64,000 nt of DNA from positions 1,364,001 to 1,428,000 of the forward strand of contig JAOTRX010000002.1 in assembly GCA_030247675.1 (NCBI GenBank), given 5' to 3'. Shown here piece after piece: positions 57,553 to 64,000 of the stretch; positions within the stretch are counted from its first letter, which is position 1, and every line of letters starts with the position of its first letter. Both the position numbers and the translations under genes were made by a program. The stretch is from Desulforhopalus sp. (GTDB taxonomy: Bacteria; Desulfobacterota; Desulfobulbia; Desulfobulbales; Desulfocapsaceae). The notes beneath the pieces are model-generated. The model had not been told where the DNA came from, did not search any database, and saw only the letters and a list, made by a program, of their open reading frames with translations.

Positions 57553-58503
57553 TCACATAGCCAGCAATTCAATGCCACTGGGCAAACGGTCCTTATGTAC
57601 CGTAATTTTGTAATCAGCAAAAGCACGGGGTGATCCAGATGATGTTCTAACAATTTCTACGATAGCATTGCGGTCCAGTAATTTGTGAGCTGGTGCGCAG
57701 CCTAGCATTGCCTGTTTGATCCGCTGGTTTTGGTCGCTGTCGGTGCCGACATGCTTGAAAACATACAGCCCACGACAAGACATCATCCCCTTGCTGGCGG
57801 AGCGGTCGTGGTCGTACATATTCAAGAGCGCCTCCCATAAATTAGCCAAGTCAGTGTCAGAAAATCCGGTTCCCTTGGCAAGATTGGCGCTGATGAATCC
57901 TTTAGCCACATAAAGACCGTAAGGAATAAGGGCCTTGCGACCCATGGTTCGAAGTTTGTCCTCTTCCTGTTCATTTTCCCATCTTTCATAATCAGCAGCT
58001 GTTTTTGCATCTTTGACCTTTTCCGCCACCGCCATACGGGTAATGGAAATATCCAACGGTAGGATTGGGTCAACTGAACGGGCAAAGGAAAACTGCACGG
58101 GACCCCGCACCTGTCCGGCATTAGCGCCGGTACTCATGACTGCCCCGAAGGTTCGGACATCAAAAAAGGTCTTGCACATCCAGTCCCGTGCGCTCATTAC
58201 CTGATTACGATTGCCTCCGCCTTCCGGTTTACCGCCCGTCTCTTCATGGGCCTTGGTGATATATTTGTTCAGATTACTGGCATGTTGTATATAGATGGCG
58301 TTCGGCGTCGACGCGATGATATCAGCGCCAAACTTTTCTTGAACAAAATTTCTTACTCGGCGCTTGAGTGCCACATCGGAAACCAGGCCGTGCATATCCT
58401 CAGGATCGATGCGAGGGCTATTGCCAGCATCCGGGTCGCCGTTGGGGTTACCGTTTTCACAATCGAACAGGAAGAGGAATTCATAACGGTTCTGTATGCT
58501 CAT
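57553..58503 (-). CDS. cas7c: Cas7c (Csd2), Cascade backbone protein
   Basis: 316 residues. Starts [20 protein letters not shown] and has the family [23 protein letters not shown] stretch, then a [13 protein letters not shown] helix. The middle has the [20 protein letters not shown] segment and [14 protein letters not shown]. Seven copies bind the crRNA in the Cascade complex. It overlaps the cas8c stop by four bases (ATGA). Confidence 0.96.
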   Translation of the reverse strand: MSIQNRYEFLFLFDCENGNPNGDPDAGNSPRIDPEDMHGLVSDVALKRRVRNFVQEKFGADIIASTPNAIYIQHASNLNKYITKAHEETGGKPEGGGNRNQVMSARDWMCKTFFDVRTFGAVMSTGANAGQVRGPVQFSFARSVDPILPLDISITRMAVAEKVKDAKTAADYERWENEQEEDKLRTMGRKALIPYGLYVAKGFISANLAKGTGFSDTDLANLWEALLNMYDHDRSASKGMMSCRGLYVFKHVGTDSDQNQRIKQAMLGCAPAHKLLDRNAIVEIVRTSSGSPRAFADYKITVHKDRLPSGIELLAM

Positions 58504-60272
58504 TGGATATCTCCTTTAGTGGATTTGTCGTTGTCTTTTGTTTTCCCAGCTCGACGTGCGGCAATTTGTTGATAATAGCCCAAAGCAAAAAGGCTCTGCC
58601 CTTCGAGATCAAGGGTTCCCGGTATGCGGTCCTCAATCTGGCTCATGATTTCGGCAATCTGGCCTTCATACCAATAGGCCAGGCCGCCATCTAGTTTGTT
58701 AAGGTGATTCTTGGCGTTGGAGATAAGTCGTCCGAGAGTCAGCCCAGGCGTTTGGCTGGCAGCCACATAGTAACGTTGTACCACGCCAGCGCCGACATCG
58801 CCCAGCGCCGTGCGTTGCAGGTCAGCCAGCATTGCTAGAAGACGTCCGCATTGGTAGGCGGGTTCGGGATGTTCCTTATTGAGATAAGCACTCATGTTGT
58901 GATCTCCTCCTTTACGAATGAAGTATGCTTTTATCAAGCCCATGCGGGCGTGGTTGAATTGTTTGTCATCAATCAAGTCGCAACGAAAACGATGTAGTGC
59001 TTGGGCGACGAAGGTCTGAGGAATAGGCTGCCCGGTCAAAGCAACACGCCAGAGGATTGCTGATGTTGGGGCCGATAAATCTTTAAGTTCTCGAACAAAT
59101 GCTCCACAGACAGCCATGAATTTTGGATCACGGGCGAGATTATTCCCATCCCTAGCAACAATTTCCAGATCGGAAAACCATTGCTCGATTCTTGTAATCA
59201 GCTCCTCAAAACTCCCTTCCATCCAGTCGCGGATCATTACCCTACCCGAAGCACCGGAAATGGTTATTGCAAAATACCGATTGTTGTCGAAACCAGATCG
59301 CTGGCCAGTTCGCAGGGATTCAAGGATTTGCTGGGCTGAGTTGTAAGCTGTTGCTTCAGTGATTTCGGGCGGTTCGAAAAGAAAAGCCAGGGGATCACTT
59401 TCCACCCTGACGGTGTCCTTAAACCAATGGACAACCAAGGTATTGGCCAATTTCCGAGAGTGATTCTTGATTAAGTGATTGAGAGCATCAATAAATTCGC
59501 GTGCTGATTTTTCGCCCATGGCTGCATTGCTGGCCTGCTCCAATCCAAAGGAGCAAAAGGCAGCTTTGTCAAATCCAGCCATGACATCACCCATACTCAA
59601 ACCACCCACACCAGAAAGCCCTGTAATTTTCGGCTGTGTCGGTAATGGCATGAGCACCTCGCCACTCAAAAAGCAGATCATTTCTTTGGAATTGGTAGTA
59701 GCTGACGATTCGACAGTTTTTTTGCCTCTTTTGGGCTTTTCCTCAGTCTTGCCTTTTTCTTGATCCAACGCCCTCCAGAAGCGCCACCAATCGAGTACAG
59801 CCGATTCCTGTAAGGGGTCTACTCCGGCAATGCGCCAGCAAAGCCAATCGGTAGGTTTTGCCTTTTCCTGAGAAAATCGGTCACGTAGCGTAACGAGTTG
59901 TTCACCATCTAAAAACTTCGTCAAAGGTACCAGCGACGAGGCTTCAACGGCTGCCTGCCGAATCATCCCCTTGAAAAACGACTGTTTTTCTTGTGAGCCA
60001 GCAATCTTCTTTGGTTCTTCATTCGGTTTACAGAGCAAGGTTACAGTCTGAAGTGTTTCAACGAGAAAATGGGCACGGCCTCCGGCATTCATATTGCCCA
60101 TTTCAGGACATTTGGAAGTCTGCGCACCCTTTTTATCATCACCCAATGGCAAGATATTTATAAGTTGACCATCTCCGGAAATTTCCACCAGCCACCGAAC
60201 TGTCCGTGTAGTGAAACCTGGCTCAGAACCAGAAAGATTTTTTCTGGCATAGGTTACAAGCTGATTCAGCAT
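58500..60272 (-). CDS. cas8c: Cas8c (Csd1), Cascade large subunit
   Basis: 590 residues. Recognisable Csd1 features: start [67 protein letters not shown] and the C-terminal [20 protein letters not shown] segment. It ends GDIQ, one base from the Csd2 start. The large subunit recognises the PAM and supports R-loop formation. An internal start for a Cas11c small subunit is expected in type I-C, but I cannot point to one with confidence. The start overlaps the cas5 stop (TGATG). Confidence 0.95.
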   Translation of the reverse strand: MLNQLVTYARKNLSGSEPGFTTRTVRWLVEISGDGQLINILPLGDDKKGAQTSKCPEMGNMNAGGRAHFLVETLQTVTLLCKPNEEPKKIAGSQEKQSFFKGMIRQAAVEASSLVPLTKFLDGEQLVTLRDRFSQEKAKPTDWLCWRIAGVDPLQESAVLDWWRFWRALDQEKGKTEEKPKRGKKTVESSATTNSKEMICFLSGEVLMPLPTQPKITGLSGVGGLSMGDVMAGFDKAAFCSFGLEQASNAAMGEKSAREFIDALNHLIKNHSRKLANTLVVHWFKDTVRVESDPLAFLFEPPEITEATAYNSAQQILESLRTGQRSGFDNNRYFAITISGASGRVMIRDWMEGSFEELITRIEQWFSDLEIVARDGNNLARDPKFMAVCGAFVRELKDLSAPTSAILWRVALTGQPIPQTFVAQALHRFRCDLIDDKQFNHARMGLIKAYFIRKGGDHNMSAYLNKEHPEPAYQCGRLLAMLADLQRTALGDVGAGVVQRYYVAASQTPGLTLGRLISNAKNHLNKLDGGLAYWYEGQIAEIMSQIEDRIPGTLDLEGQSLFALGYYQQIAARRAGKTKDNDKSTKGDIQ

Positions 60273-61036
60273 CAGACTCCTCCACTTTCCGGTTTTCGTA
60301 CCTTCTCGCTTTCAAAAGGTGGAACATCCAACACACCGTTGACCACGGTAGCATCAAAAAGAGAGATAAATGGCTTGTCATTCTTGACCACCTCTCGCCG
60401 CAGGTCGAAAACATCGTATAACATCCAGCCGAGGTGCTGATCAAAAGAGGCTGTAGTTTTTTGCGCATCACCAGGATTAGCATATTCAAAAAAAGCCGGG
60501 AATTCGCTACATCCGAAGTATGGTTGTTGAAAGCATTTTCCCTGCTTGGCGCGCCGTTCGAATATGCTGTCGTATTTGTTAGAGTGCTCGTGGTCTGCAA
60601 ACTTGGATTTTGGAACAATCTTAGCAGTGAGTCGATAGCGGACATTTTTTAGTGCTACCGTCTGCCGTTGGGTACGGCCCTTCTGATCAGTGCCCGTATC
60701 ATCTTTACCACCATCAGCCCAAAGGGGCTCCGGTTCTGATCGGCCATCCATCCATGCTTTGATGGTGCGGTCTGCTGGAACTTTGTCCTTCACCTCATTC
60801 CGCCGTAGGGCAATATAACGTGGCATCTCTAGAACCTCGATACGTTCGACCTGCCAATGAAAATATGGACGCATACCGTCGGTTTCCCGAATGCCTTCCC
60901 AATAAATGGCATCAAATATGCCTCGTGCAGCGGATGGCGTAATGACCGGATAGCTGAACCGTTCAACTTTCATCTCCGGCCGGGTAAAACAGGCCAAATC
61001 CCCCCAGACTTCCAGCGTATGCGTTCGTCTGTTCAC
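60272..61036 (-). CDS. cas5c: Cas5c (Csd5), pre-crRNA processing nuclease
   Basis: 254 residues. GTG start (VNRRTHTLEVWGDLACFTRP) chosen because AAGGAGG lies 6 bases upstream; a longer frame to 61090 runs into cas3. Family motifs: ERFSYPVITPSAARGIFDAI, YWEGIRETDGMRPYFHWQVE, RTIKAWMDGRS, AKIVPKSKFADHEHSNKYDS and QHLGWMLYDVFDL. In type I-C Cas5 replaces Cas6 and cuts the repeat to leave a 5' handle. Lies 17 bases downstream of the cas3 stop. Confidence 0.95.
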   Translation of the reverse strand: MNRRTHTLEVWGDLACFTRPEMKVERFSYPVITPSAARGIFDAIYWEGIRETDGMRPYFHWQVERIEVLEMPRYIALRRNEVKDKVPADRTIKAWMDGRSEPEPLWADGGKDDTGTDQKGRTQRQTVALKNVRYRLTAKIVPKSKFADHEHSNKYDSIFERRAKQGKCFQQPYFGCSEFPAFFEYANPGDAQKTTASFDQHLGWMLYDVFDLRREVVKNDKPFISLFDATVVNGVLDVPPFESEKVRKPESGGV

Positions 61037-61053
61037 ATTTTTCCTCCTTTTTA

Positions 61054-63363
61054 TCAGCCAATTAGAATCTGATGGGACTGCGGCAAACACAGTCCGAAAA
61101 CTTCGTCATATAATCCATCTATATGATCCTCCAGAATAAACCATTCATCCGACACCCCATTTCCATAGCGTAATTTTGCCGGAATCAGCACTCCCCAGGC
61201 AGGATGGTCCAGTTGGGGACGAAAGACACTGACAGCCAGCCCTTGGGCTCGACGAATCCATTTGGCACTTATTCCGGCAACATCCTGCTCCTGGCGCAAT
61301 TCTTCAAATAAATCGATTTGCGGCATGTAAGGTACAAGTACCTGGATAGTTGTACTATCAATTAAACGATACTCTCGGGCAACTCGGACAAAATCAACAG
61401 CACAAAAGGCTTCAATAAGTTCTTGGTTATTGGCCTCCGGCTTACTTAAATCATAGAGGCGATGGTAGAAATCGCGAAAGACTGCTGGAGCGTTCAGGTC
61501 AATTCCTGTCTCACCTGCTATGATGAGCATGGTTTCCGTCACTTTAGTTGCCTGATAATAGGCAAAGGTCGGGTAAAGACTTCGCCAGCTTCCTTCCATT
61601 GACGGTTCAAACACCCGCACTTCGCCCATTCGCCGTTTTCCTGACTCAGTTATAAGCCTCCCTTCCCGATTGCAGCGGCCAGCTGCTTGGGCAATGGCAT
61701 CAAGTGGCGCCATCGCCCGGTAGGTTACAGGAAAATCCACATCGACGCCGGCCTCAATACATTGGGTTGAAATGAGTTGGCAGGGATCACCGTTCTTAAG
61801 TCTGGCACGGACCTCATCTAAAACAACTCTCCTATGGTATGCGCAGAGATTGGTGGAGAGATGGAACACTGCGGCAGTTTCTCTGATTTCCCTCAGTATT
61901 GCTGCTGTATGGCTTTTAAGGTTTACAACACAAAGCACTTGTTTTTCGCCTTGAATTTCTTCCGCTAAGGTCACCCAATCTTTCTTCTCGCCATTTTTTG
62001 GCCACTGAACTTCATAACGACGCAATGCATCGTAGAGACAGGCATGATCAGGAGCCACCTCGATTGGACACCAACCCTCAGGGACAAATTTTCTAACAGC
62101 ACTATCCAGAGCATCAAATGCCGGTTGGGTGGCTGTGGCAAAGAGCACTGTTGTCCGATATGCTTTGGAAAAGTGAGATAAGGCTGCTAATGTCGGCACA
62201 GCGAGCGATTGAGGTAAAGTCTGGGCCTCGTCAAACATGATGACCGATTCCATCAGGTTGTGAAGTTTGCGGCACGCTGATGGTCGGTTTGAAAACAGCG
62301 ACTCCAATAATTGCACATTTGTCGTAATGATAATCGGAGCGTCCCAGTTTTCTGAGAGAAGTCGGCGGCCACGTTCCTTGATAACTTCTGCATCATTTTT
62401 CGATTCTTCAATGCCAAGGCCAGCCATACTGTGGTGCTCAAGCACAAAGCTTTCCGGAAATTCCTGAAAAATGGCTCGATAAATCGCTGCTGTCTGTTCG
62501 ATGATAGACAGATAAGGTACTACAAGTACTAATCGTTTAAGACCGTTACAAGCCGCATGATCTAAGGCAAACTTGAGCATAGCCAGTGTTTTCCCGCTGC
62601 CGGTTGGCGCAGTGAGCGTGAAAAGTCCCGGTTCTTGCTCCGCAGAGGAAACAACCATATTCCAAAGCGAATTTCTGGCGTCGCGAACTATCGTATCTGA
62701 TTGACTTGTGCTACGAACTTTGCCAACCATAAATTGCTCTAATGCATAGATGGCTTTGGGGATATCCAAAGTTGGTCCGGATGCACGATATCTCTTCCCC
62801 AGCTCATTTCCTTCAAAATGGGCTTCTGTGTCTAGAAAATCAGCATCGGTCAAACATGAAAAAAGCATTCGCACATCCAACATGGAGGCGACAGGGTTCT
62901 GAAATCCCTTTTGCGGTTCGACAGCATAAGAATCTGGTTTGCTGACCTTAAGGTCATCTTCTGAAAATCTATCTTTTAGACGATTAATGTTAGTATCGCT
63001 GAGTCTCAAGTTTAGAGGATGTCTTTCTGTAAGATTCGCGGGGGTTGCATTTCGAAGGTTGGTGATGGATTGAAGTCCAATGTGATGGCCTTGGATCGCC
63101 AAGGCGGCGGCAACTGCATGATACTCCAATGCAACCCACATTCCCGGTGACCAATGGTCAAGACCACTCTCTTCTCCCTTTAACCTTTTCTGAAAAAGGT
63201 CAGCATACTTTCCCAGGTCATGAAGCCTTCCGGAGAGGGATGATTCGTCTTTCCATCGTGTGCTTGCAGCAAATTTTGCAGCAAGGTCGGATACACTGGA
63301 AAGATGCCCTTTTGCCAGATGTTTGTGCTTATAGTTGTTTTCACTATGGGCAAAATAATTCAT
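61054..63363 (-). CDS. cas3: Cas3 helicase-nuclease
   Basis: 769 residues from the ATG at 63363. N-terminal HD nuclease: LAKGHLSSVSDLAAKFAAS, RLHDLGKYADLFQKRLKG, GLDHWSPGMW and IQGHHIGLQSI. SF2 helicase: Walker A LTAPTGSGKTLAMLKFAL, motif II VIMFDEAQTLP (DEAQ rather than DEAH), motif III FATATQPAFDAL and motif VI IAQAAGRCNREGRL. Degrades the displaced strand of Cascade-bound DNA. First cas gene; the Fic-domain gene lies 22 bases upstream on the same strand. Confidence 0.96.
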   Translation of the reverse strand: MNYFAHSENNYKHKHLAKGHLSSVSDLAAKFAASTRWKDESSLSGRLHDLGKYADLFQKRLKGEESGLDHWSPGMWVALEYHAVAAALAIQGHHIGLQSITNLRNATPANLTERHPLNLRLSDTNINRLKDRFSEDDLKVSKPDSYAVEPQKGFQNPVASMLDVRMLFSCLTDADFLDTEAHFEGNELGKRYRASGPTLDIPKAIYALEQFMVGKVRSTSQSDTIVRDARNSLWNMVVSSAEQEPGLFTLTAPTGSGKTLAMLKFALDHAACNGLKRLVLVVPYLSIIEQTAAIYRAIFQEFPESFVLEHHSMAGLGIEESKNDAEVIKERGRRLLSENWDAPIIITTNVQLLESLFSNRPSACRKLHNLMESVIMFDEAQTLPQSLAVPTLAALSHFSKAYRTTVLFATATQPAFDALDSAVRKFVPEGWCPIEVAPDHACLYDALRRYEVQWPKNGEKKDWVTLAEEIQGEKQVLCVVNLKSHTAAILREIRETAAVFHLSTNLCAYHRRVVLDEVRARLKNGDPCQLISTQCIEAGVDVDFPVTYRAMAPLDAIAQAAGRCNREGRLITESGKRRMGEVRVFEPSMEGSWRSLYPTFAYYQATKVTETMLIIAGETGIDLNAPAVFRDFYHRLYDLSKPEANNQELIEAFCAVDFVRVAREYRLIDSTTIQVLVPYMPQIDLFEELRQEQDVAGISAKWIRRAQGLAVSVFRPQLDHPAWGVLIPAKLRYGNGVSDEWFILEDHIDGLYDEVFGLCLPQSHQILIG

Positions 63364-63385
63364 TATTTTCTCAATGATTTTTGGG

Positions 63386-63919
63386 CTAAGAAGCAAGCAA
63401 ATTCAAAACCAACCTCACCAGCAAATCTTTCTGCCGTGGATCACTCTCGGCAATCAACAGCGCCAAAGCCACCAGCCCTTTGTCATTGATCCCGGTTTTC
63501 TCCAGCAATCCATTCTCCTCTAAAAACAACAGAAACAAGAAAGAACCAATCCGCTTGTTGCCGTCGGAAAAAGGGTGATCCTTGATGACAAAGTAGAGGA
63601 GGTTGGCTGCCTTTTCCTCGGCGCTTGGATAAAGCTCCTGGCCGTCGAAGGTCTGACAGATATTGCCGAGGATGCCCTCTAACAGGTGTTCCCGCTCCAG
63701 GCCAAAGAGGTCGCCGGCTTCACCACGTTTGGTCAGCTCGGACTTGATGAGGGCGATAGCCCGTGTCGCCTTCCCGTATTCGAGCGCCATGCGCGCGGGT
63801 TGCAGTTGTTTGGGGCGGGCAAGGCTGTCCTCATCGTATTGTAGCAGGAAGGTCCATGTCTTGGCGTATTGATTGATTATCGCGGTAATGGAAGCTGTTT
63901 CGTTGTCGGATTTATGCAT
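63386..63919 (-). CDS. Fic/Doc-domain protein, stand-alone RhuM-type Fic half
   Basis: 177 residues from the ATG at 63919; the frame is open to the window edge, so a longer N-terminus cannot be excluded. Fic core motif HPFSDGNKRIGSFLFL is clear, with ATP-site G-N-K-R instead of the AMP-ylator GNGR. Other segments are FGLEREHLLEGILGNICQTF, LYPSAEEKAANLLYFVIKDH, and LIAESDPRQKDLLVRLVLNL. Whole-length relatives usually carry an N-terminal RhuM/KilA-N-like domain in front; here only the Fic half is visible. Fic and Doc enzymes modify proteins (AMPylation or phosphorylation) and can be toxins. It sits immediately upstream of cas3 and could be its first operon partner. Confidence 0.9.
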   Translation of the reverse strand: MHKSDNETASITAIINQYAKTWTFLLQYDEDSLARPKQLQPARMALEYGKATRAIALIKSELTKRGEAGDLFGLEREHLLEGILGNICQTFDGQELYPSAEEKAANLLYFVIKDHPFSDGNKRIGSFLFLLFLEENGLLEKTGINDKGLVALALLIAESDPRQKDLLVRLVLNLLAS

Positions 63920-64000
63920 ATTATGCTCGTCGTGGTTGGTTTTTCGTCTTGTCCGTTGCACCACCCTACCACACCCACCCTGCCGTGGCGTGTCAGGGAA

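Overview
The window looks like a chromosomal stretch of a Gram-negative, sulfate-reducer-like deltaproteobacterium (Desulfobacterota, perhaps Desulfobulbales). This is inference, from an AsmA protein, an autotransporter, a TonB receptor, a chemoreceptor, a CdaA-YbbR fusion, a Bacillus/Geobacter-style PerR-KatG pair and the general codon flavour. I saw no rRNA or tRNA genes. The left and middle parts are a patchwork of small operons separated by repeats and decayed genes. The right end is a complete type I-C CRISPR-Cas locus.

Layout. 0-5 kb: end of a chemoreceptor gene, a lipoprotein gene that has lost its 5' end, a Cache-HAMP protein without output domain, and an Old Yellow Enzyme. 5-9 kb: a divergent ECF42-type sigma factor cluster (two YCII/DGPF proteins, DUF1428, VOC protein) with two matching promoters, TGTCGA-N17-CGAC, facing away from each other. 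9-20 kb: AsmA, an internally duplicated protein, two small proteins, RdgB, a BrnTA toxin-antitoxin pair, KatG and PerR, a secreted protein, a DJ-1/PfpI protein. 20-25.5 kb: a MmcQ/YjbR protein, a VapBC pair, remnants of a decayed ABC permease pair, and two 757-bp RAYT (REP-associated tyrosine transposase) elements. 25.6-31.7 kb: a cecR-ybhGFSR-type ABC exporter operon. 32-36 kb: TIGR03032-type protein plus autotransporter. 36-38 kb: LysM-RlpA and a pRiA4b ORF-3-like protein. 38-43.7 kb: TonB receptor, YfiR-like protein and hybrid histidine kinase. 43.7-50 kb: DUF3482 GTPase with DUF2868 membrane partner, diadenylate cyclase fused to YbbR, heme-type sensor kinase.

50.4-63.9 kb: a CRISPR array of 61 repeats (60 spacers), an AT-rich leader, then cas2, cas1, a BRO-N/DinD-like gene, cas4, cas7, cas8c, cas5, cas3 and a Fic/Doc-type gene, all read leftwards with short gaps or overlaps. 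The BRO-N gene sits between cas4 and cas1, and the Fic gene lies 22 bp upstream of cas3. Neither is a standard type I-C component, so these two accessory genes are the best candidates here for an undescribed function.

A second thread is a family of about 55-bp hairpin repeats (11 copies). It is found between genes, as a three-copy tandem, supplying the stop codon of one small gene, and once in frame inside the hybrid histidine kinase, where it encodes 18 residues.
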